Origin: DTNV01 sp964388435
GTDB taxonomy: Archaea; Micrarchaeota; Micrarchaeia; Norongarragalinales; UBA8480
DNA length: 14,244 nt
Reading direction: 5' to 3'
Assembly: GCA_964388435.1 (NCBI GenBank)
Contig: CAYMAH010000007.1
Span: 1 to 14,244 of the forward strand
The position numbers were made by a program, and so were the translations under genes. The notes under the pieces were generated by a model. It was not told the origin of the DNA. It saw only the letters and a program-made list of their open reading frames with translations, and did not search any database. Every line of letters starts with the position of its first letter. Position 1 is the stretch's first letter. This document shows, piece after piece, positions 6,711 through 13,469 of the stretch.

Positions 6711-6747
6711 TTTTTTCAAAAAAATCATTGTTTTGTAAAGATTTTTC
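6711..6747 (+). repeat. 37-bp upstream element, copy B
   Basis: Differs from 2253-2289 at only two of 37 positions (6725 and 6741). It lies 20 nt before the TATA-like box of the Cys-rich peptide, 10 bp (about one helical turn) further than copy A is from its box. It also directly abuts the start codon of the AlbA_2 fragment on the other strand, so it may have begun as a shared operator in a divergent promoter region. Confidence 0.7.
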
Positions 6748-6767
6748 GTGTTTTTTCACACCTAAAA

Positions 6768-6775
6768 TTAAATAC
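6768..6775 (+). promoter_or_regulatory. TATA-like box of the peptide-maturase operon
   Basis: TTAAATAC at 6768-6775 within CCTAAAATTAAATAC fits an archaeal BRE/TATA. The expected transcript start is near 6797-6802, giving a short 5' leader of about 20 nt before the ATG at 6820. The same core occurs at 2300-2307 downstream of repeat copy A. Confidence 0.5.
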
Positions 6776-6819
6776 ATGTTTTACCCCATCTATTCTCATT
6801 AAAATAAGAGATTATAAGA

Positions 6820-6936
6820 ATGAAAGTTGAAGAATATTATCCTTTTTTCGCAGCGGGGGGAGATAGTAGTTGTGCTTGCGTGTGTGCTGGCCCTAGTGCG
6901 ACGTGCAGTTGTAGTTGTACCTGCTCGTGTAGATAA
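6820..6936 (+). CDS. Cys-rich RiPP precursor peptide (candidate)
   Basis: A 38-residue peptide from the ATG at 6820 to the TAA at 6934-6936. Residues 1-17 look like a short leader with MKVEEYYPFF followed by AAGG (11-14), a double-glycine-like boundary. The rest is a core with cysteines at 18, 20, 22 and then 29, 31, 33, 35, 37: a CxCxC block, the spacer AGPSAT (23-28), and a CxCxCxCxC block with Ser/Thr between cysteines, ending in Arg38. Small Cys-rich peptides encoded directly before SPASM radical SAM enzymes are typical substrates of those enzymes (sactipeptides, ranthipeptides/SCIFF and related groups, in which Cys sulfur is joined to a carbon of another residue). The maturase starts 38 nt downstream. 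The core codons are GC-richer than the flanks. No clear Shine-Dalgarno. A metallothionein-like metal binder is the main alternative. Confidence 0.8.
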   Translation: MKVEEYYPFFAAGGDSSCACVCAGPSATCSCSCTCSCR

Positions 6937-6963
6937 TTGAATAAATAAAATTAGTGTCAAAAA

Positions 6964-6967
6964 AGGT
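6964..6967 (+). promoter_or_regulatory. Ribosome binding site deciding a TTG start
   Basis: GGTG at 6964-6967, seven nt before the TTG at 6975, matches the archaeal 16S rRNA tail and supports translation of the radical SAM gene from TTG. The weak start may keep enzyme level below that of its peptide. Confidence 0.55.
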
Positions 6968-6974
6968 GTAAAAT

Positions 6975-8753
6975 TTGAATCTTTCTAGTGGTGGTTTTGT
7001 TTTCAAGAATGGAGATGTCTATTGTGTATTTAATCGTTTTAGTCTTAAAAAATTTTACCTAAGCAAAAATGAATTTGAAAATCCGCCCAGTTCAACTATT
7101 AAAAAATTAGAAAAACTCAAATTAATTAATTCAAAAATAAATCTAAATAATATTAAAGAGAAATACTCAAAACCTTATTTTGCAGTAATGTATTTGATTT
7201 TAAGCGATTCTTGTAATTTACAATGTAATTACTGCTTTGTTGAGCAAGGTTTTGAAAAGCACGTCAATTCAATGCCTTTAGAAGTTGCAATCAAAGCTAT
7301 TGATCTTTTTAATGAATTGTCAAAAAGAAGTGGTGTGAAAAAACCTAAAATTATTTTTTACGGGGGTGAACCAACTCTCAATAAAAAAGTTTTGATTGAA
7401 ATTATAAAATATGCAAAAAAATATGATATAAATTTTGAGATGGTCACTAACGGTACTTTAATGGATGAAGAGTTGGCTAAATTTTTAACTGAAAATAAAG
7501 TTGATGTTGGAGTAAGTATTGATGGTCCAAAAGAGGTGCATGACAAGAAGAGGATTTATGCAGACGGTAAAGGTTCTTTTGAAAAGGCTTTGAATGGTTT
7601 TAAAATCCTTAAAAAATATAATCCAAATACGAGCATTTCATGCACTCTTTCAACACACAATATAAATAAAAAGGTTGGAATTGGAAATGTTATAGATTTT
7701 TTTAAAAAAATAGGAGTTAATAATTATTGTATTAATTTTTTAAACTATAATTTTAATGACAAAATTGATTCCAAAAAATTATCTTTAGCTTTTATTGATA
7801 ATTTTATAATTTCAAAAAGATACTTATTAGCGGATGGTCGTGTTTTAAGGCATACGAAAGCTTTTGTTGAGGAGGCTTTTCATTTTAAGGATTGTGCGGG
7901 ATTGGGTGAGCAGATAGTTGTTTTGCCAAACGGTAAGATTGGCCCTTGTCAGGCTTATGCTTCGACTGAAAAGTATTTTATTAAAACTGTTAATGATGAA
8001 CCAAGTTCTTTTTTTGAAGATGAAACATTTAAAAAATGGGCTTTGAGATTTCCACTTAACATTAAAAAATGTTTGGATTGCAATGCTATAGGCATTTGCG
8101 GGGGAGGGTGTGCTTATTATACTGAGCAAACTAAAGGGAGAATCGAAGACGTAGATGAGAGATATTGTGTTATAATGAATGATTTTTTAAATTTCTTGAT
8201 ATGGGATTTTTATTATTTTACTCACCCTTTTTACAAGGTGATTAATGTTGATGCGGGTAAACTTATAGTTAGAGAAGTAAATAAAAAAGATCAAAAAAAG
8301 TTCACTGCTTTTTTGAACGAGCTTGAGCCTCAAGCTCCATATTTCGAAACAAAAGAATTTATGAAAATAAAAGACTATGTTGAAAAATACTCGCTGGGTA
8401 GAAGAAGTAAGCTTGCTTTTTACTTAGTTTTAGTTTGGAATGGTAAAATAGTTGGTTTTGCTAGTTATGCATTAAACCCTGACAAAAAATTTGAACTTGG
8501 AATTGCAATACTTAAAAAATTCAGAAGCAAGGGAATTGGTTCAATGCTGATTAATGAAACACTAAAAGAAGCGAAGAGAAACCGAATCGATAAACTTATA
8601 GCTAGAGTCATGCCTGAAAATCAGACAATGATTAAAATACTTAAAAAAACAGGGTTTAAACTCAAAAAACAAAAAATAAAATCAAAATTTTCACTTTACA
8701 TAAAATACTATAATTATAATGTCTTCCCTCATGCGAATGCAAAAGTTTTGTAA
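6975..8753 (+). CDS. Radical SAM/SPASM peptide maturase fused to GNAT acetyltransferase
   Basis: Candidate enzyme that modifies the Cys-rich peptide at 6820-6936. Residues 1-66 are a leading region that could help bind the leader peptide (no firm RRE call). Residues 70-300 are the radical SAM barrel: C80-x3-C84-x2-C87 binds the SAM cluster, and YGGEP at 129-133 plus VTNGTL at 157-162 bind SAM. The SPASM domain is complete: C307-x12-G320-x4-C325, then C366-x2-C369-x5-C375-x3-C379 and C398, enough for two auxiliary 4Fe-4S clusters. Residues about 428-580 are a GNAT fold with NGKIVGFASY (489-498), FELGI (506-510) and the acetyl-CoA loop R517-S-K-G-I-G522. Family knowledge says radical SAM/SPASM enzymes crosslink peptide residues; N-acetylation of the product by the GNAT domain is inference. 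TTG start, set by GGTG. Strongly T-rich coding strand, unlike the A/C-rich prolyl oligopeptidase, hinting at transfer. Confidence 0.9.
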   Translation: MNLSSGGFVFKNGDVYCVFNRFSLKKFYLSKNEFENPPSSTIKKLEKLKLINSKINLNNIKEKYSKPYFAVMYLILSDSCNLQCNYCFVEQGFEKHVNSMPLEVAIKAIDLFNELSKRSGVKKPKIIFYGGEPTLNKKVLIEIIKYAKKYDINFEMVTNGTLMDEELAKFLTENKVDVGVSIDGPKEVHDKKRIYADGKGSFEKALNGFKILKKYNPNTSISCTLSTHNINKKVGIGNVIDFFKKIGVNNYCINFLNYNFNDKIDSKKLSLAFIDNFIISKRYLLADGRVLRHTKAFVEEAFHFKDCAGLGEQIVVLPNGKIGPCQAYASTEKYFIKTVNDEPSSFFEDETFKKWALRFPLNIKKCLDCNAIGICGGGCAYYTEQTKGRIEDVDERYCVIMNDFLNFLIWDFYYFTHPFYKVINVDAGKLIVREVNKKDQKKFTAFLNELEPQAPYFETKEFMKIKDYVEKYSLGRRSKLAFYLVLVWNGKIVGFASYALNPDKKFELGIAILKKFRSKGIGSMLINETLKEAKRNRIDKLIARVMPENQTMIKILKKTGFKLKKQKIKSKFSLYIKYYNYNVFPHANAKVL

Positions 8754-8839
8754 ATGAATGTGTGATAACCAAAACATAATGTTCTTTAAATACTGCTTTC
8801 GTAAACCATTATTTTAATGTTCAACTCGTCTTTCAAAGT

Positions 8840-10165
8840 TTAATTCGGTTTTAAACGTTGGTAGAAGACGCCTCTTGTTTTTCCTTTTCTAGTCAGCATT
8901 CCTTTCAGGCAGAGGGCGTTTAGGTCTTTTACTGCGATTGTTTTGGACACGCGGGTGAGTTGTTGGTATTTGTCTGAAGTTATGGACTGATTTCTTTCAA
9001 CGTATGACATCGCTATTTTTTGCCTTTCACTAAGCTCCTTCTCCTTTGATTTTGTTTTGTTGTACAAAGTTAGTTTAAAGAAGCTTCCTATTTCTTCAAA
9101 ATTTGGTTCTGGCAGTCCTGATTTCATCATTTCAAATCTCATCATAGGTATTCCTGTTGCAAGTCCTTCAACCAAGCCCGCTTCACGCATGAGCTCGTAA
9201 ATCAAGGGGTTTCTTTGCACTGAAAGACTGCCCAGAATCTGCATCTTCAAGCCTTCTGGCAGGGTTCCAGGGTTTATGACTTCTATTCTGTCATCAAATA
9301 TATTCAGTTGGATGCCATCCCTGCTGAAATAGTCTCTATGAAGCACGGCGTTAGCCAACGCCTCTCGCACTACTTTTTCTGGGTACTCCGAAACTTCTAC
9401 TCTCTCAAGCCCTTTTATAGTAAACCTGACCGCCGTGTTTCTTTTAATGAAATTTTCCGCCTCTTTCAGGTTTTCTAAAATGCTTGAGTTTGCGAAACGA
9501 GCGTCTATAACCTCTATCGGCTCAACTCCCTTGAATCTGACCATTTTGATTTCGTTTTGAGGAATGAATCTTTTAGGCTCTTTTGCAAAAAATAAAACGC
9601 ACGTGTTTTTGATTGAAAGCGTTCCATTTTTCTTCGCCACCCCCAAATTGATCAGATATTTTTCAAGCTTGTTTTTTCTAAAACCGATGCTTGGAGAACG
9701 TTTTTTAAGAAAGTCTGAAACTTTAATCGCGTCGACATCTTCAATCCTAGCTTCTGAGTTTGAATCATCGAATGACAGGATTCTTGAACGCACGAGATAG
9801 TTTTGAAGCGTCCTGCCCTCCAGTTTGGTGTTAACGCTTCCCGAGCGATAGTAAACGATGCCACCCAGCGTACAGAATGAGCCGTGGCCAATCTGATAAA
9901 CTTCAAGAACAACAACGCTCCTGCCTTCAATTTTTTCAATTGATATTTTATGAAAAGGAACCGGCGAAACTTGTTGCACTGCTCCTTCTATTCTCTGCTG
10001 CAATACGTCAACGCTCTTTTCTTGAACGCCGATTGCAACTCCTGAACTGTCAACTCCTATAAGCAGCCTTCCGCCAAAAGCATTGGCGAAAGCGCAAGCG
10101 GTTTTGCTCACCTCTCTGAAGTTTTCAACCTCTTTTTTAAACTCCAAATTTTCACTCTCATTCAT
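8840..10165 (-). CDS. AlbA_2 / HATPase_c / winged-helix transcriptional regulator
   Basis: Schlafen-AlbA_2 family ATP-binding regulator, probably DNA-binding. In coordinates counted from the TTG at 10171 (two residues longer than the start given here), AlbA_2 spans about 4-125, with ESENLEFKKEV (5-15) and the glycine strand FGGRLLIGVDSSG (32-44). A GHKL-type ATPase domain covers about 255-370, with the N-box REALANAVLHRDY at 269-281, DDRIEVINPG at 293-302 and GLATGIP at 336-342. The C-terminal 380-443 reads as a winged helix, with ITSDKYQQLTRVSKTIAVKDL. Length is typical. ATG 10165 is preferred to TTG 10171. Its upstream region has three perfect 10-bp GTTAACAATA repeats between the TATA box and the start codon, which suggests self-regulation. 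Such genes are common in archaeal genomic islands. Confidence 0.85.
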   Translation of the reverse strand: MNESENLEFKKEVENFREVSKTACAFANAFGGRLLIGVDSSGVAIGVQEKSVDVLQQRIEGAVQQVSPVPFHKISIEKIEGRSVVVLEVYQIGHGSFCTLGGIVYYRSGSVNTKLEGRTLQNYLVRSRILSFDDSNSEARIEDVDAIKVSDFLKKRSPSIGFRKNKLEKYLINLGVAKKNGTLSIKNTCVLFFAKEPKRFIPQNEIKMVRFKGVEPIEVIDARFANSSILENLKEAENFIKRNTAVRFTIKGLERVEVSEYPEKVVREALANAVLHRDYFSRDGIQLNIFDDRIEVINPGTLPEGLKMQILGSLSVQRNPLIYELMREAGLVEGLATGIPMMRFEMMKSGLPEPNFEEIGSFFKLTLYNKTKSKEKELSERQKIAMSYVERNQSITSDKYQQLTRVSKTIAVKDLNALCLKGMLTRKGKTRGVFYQRLKPN

Positions 10166-10193
10166 CCGCAATCATTCCCTAAAACATCTTTAA

Positions 10194-10223
10194 GTTAACA
10201 ATAGTTAACAATAGTTAACAATA
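10194..10223 (-). repeat. Three 10-bp GTTAACAATA operator repeats
   Basis: GTTAACAATA occurs in tandem at 10194-10203, 10204-10213 and 10214-10223, then degenerates to GTTTAA. Each unit has the palindrome GTTAAC and the period is one helical turn, so a protein would meet the same face each time. The array covers the expected transcript start (near 10210) of the AlbA_2 gene, a position that would block RNA polymerase. Confidence 0.75.
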
Positions 10224-10230
10224 GTTTAAG

Positions 10231-10240
10231 ATATTTAAAT
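10231..10240 (-). promoter_or_regulatory. TATA box of the AlbA_2 regulator gene
   Basis: On the minus strand ATTTAAATAT (10231-10240) is a good TATA box; the predicted start near 10208-10212 falls inside the operator repeats and leaves a 5' leader of about 45 nt. Confidence 0.55.
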
Positions 10241-10316
10241 GTTTCTATCAAATCCTTAAGGGATTCAATTAGAACTATAACCGCTATAAAAAAGGCGAGT
10301 TTTAAAAAGTTAAAAT

Positions 10317-10363
10317 ATCTTTAAGTTAACAATAGTTAAATAAAATTTGTACCAAAATTTATA
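10317..10363 (-). promoter_or_regulatory. Second copy of operator with its own TATA box
   Basis: Bases 10317-10339 are identical over 23 positions to 10186-10208, 131 bp away, and include one full GTTAACAATA unit and part of a second. A TATA-like TATAAATTTT lies on the minus strand at 10354-10363, about 25 nt from the operator, so the promoter-operator layout before the AlbA_2 gene seems to be duplicated. It may give a longer leader transcript or a small RNA. Elsewhere in 10172-10481 I see only a 15-bp palindrome (GATATAATCTATATC, 10398-10412). Confidence 0.5.
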
Positions 10364-10481
10364 TTGTTTTCCATAGCAATTTGGCAGTTTTATATGTGAT
10401 ATAATCTATATCGTCGCTCCATTCTAACAGGAAGTTAAGAGTTTAAAAAACTAATAGCAAAAACATTCATATTTTTCTCTG

Positions 10482-10691
10482 TTATAATTCTTCATTTCTG
10501 GGAATTTCTCTAGCAGCTGTGATATTAAACCAATTTTTAAGGCATATACCTTTCCAAACAATTCTTGAATATTTTGTCTTGCCCATAGCTTTTATAACCG
10601 CCCAACAGGCTGCTGAAACCCCCGGTCTAGAGCATGTAACAGTCCAATCCTTTTGACCCATATAATCAACATTTTTGATAGTAATTTTCAT
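10482..10691 (-). CDS. Small hypothetical protein, 69 residues
   Basis: I do not recognise this product. It begins at an ATG, is basic and Trp-rich, and has three cysteines (C20, C29, C50) in settings TVTCSRPG, SAACWAV and GICLKNWF. No signal peptide or membrane segment is evident. No Shine-Dalgarno or clear TATA box was found. A G/C-rich stretch on the minus strand (ACCCTGCGGGGGGTTTTT, 10705-10722) lies just upstream and could be the 3' end of the ATPase transcript. The frame has no competitor on the plus strand and the composition looks coding, so a real small gene is likelier than not. Confidence 0.45.
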   Translation of the reverse strand: MKITIKNVDYMGQKDWTVTCSRPGVSAACWAVIKAMGKTKYSRIVWKGICLKNWFNITAAREIPRNEEL

Positions 10692-10818
10692 TAGATTTCT
10701 ACGAGAAAGAAAAACCCCCCGCAGGGTAGGGTGCTAAACCCATTTTGTGTAAATCAATCACAATTGTTTGCACTCTTTTGACTCCAAAATCAAAAAGGTA
10801 AGTTGGGTTAGTTTTTTT

Positions 10819-12138
10819 TTACACTGGCAGTGTGGAAATGAAGATTGGCAGGGGTATTATCGACAGGTTTTTGCCATGTTCAAGAGTGTTTTTGGTTAGC
10901 AGTATTTTTTTAAGGTTGGTGTTTGTAAACTCTGCCTTGGCTTTTTCCCGCCATTTGACTTCGATCGCGTGGCCGTTTGAAATGAAGTCTATTTCTTTTT
11001 TTCCCGAGTAGAACCCAACGCTTGTTTTCGGTTCCGAAATGGTTTTCCCTTTGTTTGCCATCCTGTAAATGTGGCTGTACGCTATGCCCTCGACTATTTT
11101 GGGTTCTTTTTCCCTGTCGATGATGTTTAGCTTGCTTGCAAAAAGATTATACAAGAACGGGTCGTTGAAGTACACTTTTCTTTCTTTTCTAAACACGTAT
11201 TTTTTTTCAGCCACCGGGAAAACGCTTTTGCTGATGAACAAGTCTTCAAAGGTTTCCAGGTATTCTCTCACCGTAACATGTGATTTGATGCCCTGCATTC
11301 TTGCTATGTGCGACAGGTTTATTTTTGACGAGTAGCTTGTAACGATTCCGTATACTACCGCGGTGGCTATTTCCGCGCTTTTGTTATCCTTGCTTATGTC
11401 TGAAATGAACGCGTTCCAGTGAGTGTCAAAAGACTTTTCGGTTAAATGCTTGTTGGCAAGGTAGTCAAAAATGACGTCGGGGTACCCCCCAGTGTTCATG
11501 TAAATATCGAATAATTTGTTGATTTCCTCAAAAAAAGGGGTGAGAGTGTCTGAAATTTTTACGCTTTCCTGAAAATTTTTTGCGATTTTGCTTGCAAGGG
11601 TTTTTTTGAGGCCATCCGACCCGAAGCTTAACAGGAAACTCCTGAATGAGAGCGGCTTGAACTCCAAAAATTTTATTTTCCTGCCTGGCATGAGCTCCTT
11701 CTTAAGATTAATAGAAGACGATCCCGTCACGTATACCGTCGCGTGCGTGATTTTGCTTGAGTCCAGGAATTGTTTGATTGCTCTTTGCCACCCCTCCACA
11801 AAACTCACCTCGTCCAGGTAGAGCGTTCTTTCTTTATCATCAACAATGAAAGTGTTTATCACGTCCGCTATCTCTTCAAAACGCCTAGACGTGTCAAAAG
11901 AATAATACAGTATTTTGGTTGGGTCAAAGCCTTCTTTCATTATTTTTTTGTAAATGTCGTATTTGAGAGCCGTGGTTTTGCCCAGCTGCCTAGGACCTAT
12001 AAGGACTGAATTTTCTTTGGGAAGGTCGAATATAATTTTTTCGCCAGTCTTCAGGACGTTAACCACTTTATCGTCTTTTTCGATTGCCTCCTTGCGCGCC
12101 CACCATGGGTTCTGAGCGCTCAACTGCTCGATATTCAT
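10819..12138 (-). CDS. AAA_14/DUF4143 family ATPase
   Basis: P-loop ATPase of the archaeal/bacterial AAA_14-DUF4143 group, which is widespread in genomic islands and has no settled function. Of 439 residues, the ATPase part has Walker A GPRQLGKTT at 48-56, Walker B LYLDE at 106-110 and the sensor TGSSS at 138-142. A helix-turn-helix-like stretch follows (NLSHIARMQGIKSHVTVREY, 274-293). The C-terminal DUF4143 domain carries EIDF with D384 and E393-V-K395 in HAIEVKW, the arrangement of a PD-(D/E)xK nuclease-like fold; whether it cleaves DNA is unknown. The ATG at 12138 is only about 25 nt after a TATA box, so the mRNA is probably leaderless. Two palindromes around that box suggest tight, perhaps self-exerted, control. 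Confidence 0.88.
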   Translation of the reverse strand: MNIEQLSAQNPWWARKEAIEKDDKVVNVLKTGEKIIFDLPKENSVLIGPRQLGKTTALKYDIYKKIMKEGFDPTKILYYSFDTSRRFEEIADVINTFIVDDKERTLYLDEVSFVEGWQRAIKQFLDSSKITHATVYVTGSSSINLKKELMPGRKIKFLEFKPLSFRSFLLSFGSDGLKKTLASKIAKNFQESVKISDTLTPFFEEINKLFDIYMNTGGYPDVIFDYLANKHLTEKSFDTHWNAFISDISKDNKSAEIATAVVYGIVTSYSSKINLSHIARMQGIKSHVTVREYLETFEDLFISKSVFPVAEKKYVFRKERKVYFNDPFLYNLFASKLNIIDREKEPKIVEGIAYSHIYRMANKGKTISEPKTSVGFYSGKKEIDFISNGHAIEVKWREKAKAEFTNTNLKKILLTKNTLEHGKNLSIIPLPIFISTLPV

Positions 12139-12195
12139 GTTTTGATATTAGAATGTCAAGTTATTTAAATGTTTTGATATTAAAATATCAAGTTA
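12139..12195 (-). promoter_or_regulatory. Tandem palindromic operators flanking the ATPase TATA box
   Basis: A unit GTTTTGATATTA.AAT.TCAAGTTA occurs at 12139-12163 and 12171-12195, 32 bp apart (three helical turns). Each holds an 18-bp inverted repeat: TTGATATT-AA-AATATCAA at 12174-12191 is perfect, and 12142-12159 has one mismatch. The TATA box (ATTTAAATA on the minus strand, 12162-12170) lies between them, and the copy next to the gene covers the expected transcript start, next to the ATG. A dimeric repressor at both sites would close the promoter. Confidence 0.7.
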
Positions 12196-12204
12196 AGATA
12201 ATGA

Positions 12205-12339
12205 TTTGAACGCTGCACAACGCCGGCTGAAGGGCACTCTGCTCGCGATCCTGCTCTAAAAATTCCTCGGGCACGAAATAAAGAAAGAATCAAAGCAGTA
12301 TCTAAAACCATTGCCCTTGCAAAAACACCAAAGCGTTGA
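12205..12339 (+). other. GC-richer start-less open frame, possible gene remnant
   Basis: Between the ATPase promoter and the next gene the plus strand is open for 44 codons after a TGA at 12202-12204, ending in TGA at 12337-12339. It has no start codon at its head. The translation ends NKERIKAVSKTIALAKTPKR, which looks like a basic protein C-terminus, and 12210-12260 is clearly less AT-rich than the surroundings. It may be the tail of a lost gene. The 275-residue gene begins 31 nt later. Confidence 0.2.
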
Positions 12340-12370
12340 TTTTAAAAACCCTAAAAACCCAAATTAAAAC

Positions 12371-13198
12371 ATGTCAGTACACCTCTTCCACAGAATGCAA
12401 GAGTTGAAAGACACGGACGAGCTGTTCCAAGAAATAATCCAAACACTCCAAGAAGGAAGGACAACAGCAAAAAAACAACTAACCAGGCAAGAAAAACTCC
12501 CACTCCAACACCCGCAAAAATACGTCACGCAGATAAAATTCACCTCGGAAAAAGAAGGTAGCGGTTTTATAACACTGCAAATCCAGAGAAGATACCTAAA
12601 CATCGAACACAAAGAACACCTATCAGGACACCTAGGTCAGTACACCTTCTCTCTAAACCCCGAAGACGAGCAAGACACCAGAAACTCGGACTATACGATA
12701 TTGGAAAAATCCAAAGACATCATAAACGGGATAATCCACATACCCGAACAAACACTTCAGAACTTCAAACCGGAAATAAAAGAAGGCAGGGCCGTAATCA
12801 AGCTAAAAGAAGACCAATTCCACAAACTCTTGAAATACGCTAAAACCGGAACCCTGATAAAAAGAATCTCATACTACGCCAGATTCCACGCGAGCAACAA
12901 AACAGAAGCTGACGCAAAAATACTTCAATCAGTCTTCAAATCACTGATGAACGGCGAAAAAACATACGACCCCGAAGTGTTTAAAAGATTCCTGGCAAAA
13001 AACTCCCGGACGCTCAAAAAAATAATAAACAACGATGAAAAAGTCGTGGACGCCCTCCCCCAAACAATACAAAACAGGTACAACATAACGCTGAGCGAAA
13101 ACAAAAAACGAACACTGGAAAAAATACAGGAGAAAATAAACCAGATACCCGAAAAAACAAAAAAACAAATGATAAACGAAATAAACAACGCAGAATAA
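12371..13198 (+). CDS. Charged hypothetical protein, 275 residues
   Basis: I do not recognise this protein. It has no cysteine and no tryptophan and is very rich in Lys, Glu, Gln and Asn. Residues 1-50 are helical and polar; about 50-160 look beta-rich (QYTFSLNPEDEQ near 89-100, GRAVIKLKEDQF near 139-150); and the last 50 residues form a likely coiled coil (KKRTLEKIQEKINQIPEKTK). No signal peptide or membrane segment. The ATG at 12371 has no Shine-Dalgarno; an A/T stretch (GATTTTAAAAAC, 12338-12349) sits about 25 nt upstream, so the mRNA may be leaderless. Codons mostly end in A or C as in the prolyl oligopeptidase. It lies beside an AT-rich tract and a phased repeat array and could be the DNA-binding protein of that site, but no known DNA-binding motif is visible. 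Confidence 0.65.
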   Translation: MSVHLFHRMQELKDTDELFQEIIQTLQEGRTTAKKQLTRQEKLPLQHPQKYVTQIKFTSEKEGSGFITLQIQRRYLNIEHKEHLSGHLGQYTFSLNPEDEQDTRNSDYTILEKSKDIINGIIHIPEQTLQNFKPEIKEGRAVIKLKEDQFHKLLKYAKTGTLIKRISYYARFHASNKTEADAKILQSVFKSLMNGEKTYDPEVFKRFLAKNSRTLKKIINNDEKVVDALPQTIQNRYNITLSENKKRTLEKIQEKINQIPEKTKKQMINEINNAE

Positions 13199-13440
13199 GA
13201 AAAAACCCCCCAACCGGAGAATCCCCACAAAAAAAACATTACTTTAAAAAAAACAATACAAAAAACTACTAAAAAAAATAACAAAAATCATTACTAAAAA
13301 AAGAACGCAAGTTTAAAGTCAAAAAAATAAAATCAGTAAGAACTAATTAAATTATAAAATAATAAAATTAATTAAAATGAAAATGAAATAAGCGTTACTC
13401 CGCTTATTCATTCATATAATAAATAGTACATATAATACCG
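13199..13440 (+). other. Very AT-rich non-coding tract with a hairpin
   Basis: No gene is seen here. About 13240-13440 is almost all A/T, with AATTAATTAAAATG-like runs. It contains one clear inverted repeat: AATAAGCG 13387-13394, loop TTACTC, CGCTTATT 13401-13408; with one bulged A the stem grows to TGA/TCA. It sits directly before the GGCACGAT array, and an easily melted tract beside ordered repeats is the layout of iteron-type origins. Confidence 0.45.
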
Positions 13441-13469
13441 CTTTTTTGCTAGAATCTCAGAGGTGAAAT

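Noticed and set aside
6622..6738. A plus-strand open frame starting at a TTG near 6622
   Set aside because: It is the mirror of the AlbA_2 fragment and would end inside repeat copy B; the minus-strand reading has a recognisable domain opening.
10186..10339. The GTTAACAATA repeats as a CRISPR array
   Set aside because: Units are 10 bp and directly abutting, with no spacers, so this is an operator-type repeat.
12925..13284. Two long open frames on the minus strand antisense to the 275-residue gene
   Set aside because: Their translations are Phe/Val/Ser-rich mirror images of an A/C-rich coding strand, overlap each other in different frames, and have no promoter or ribosome binding site.
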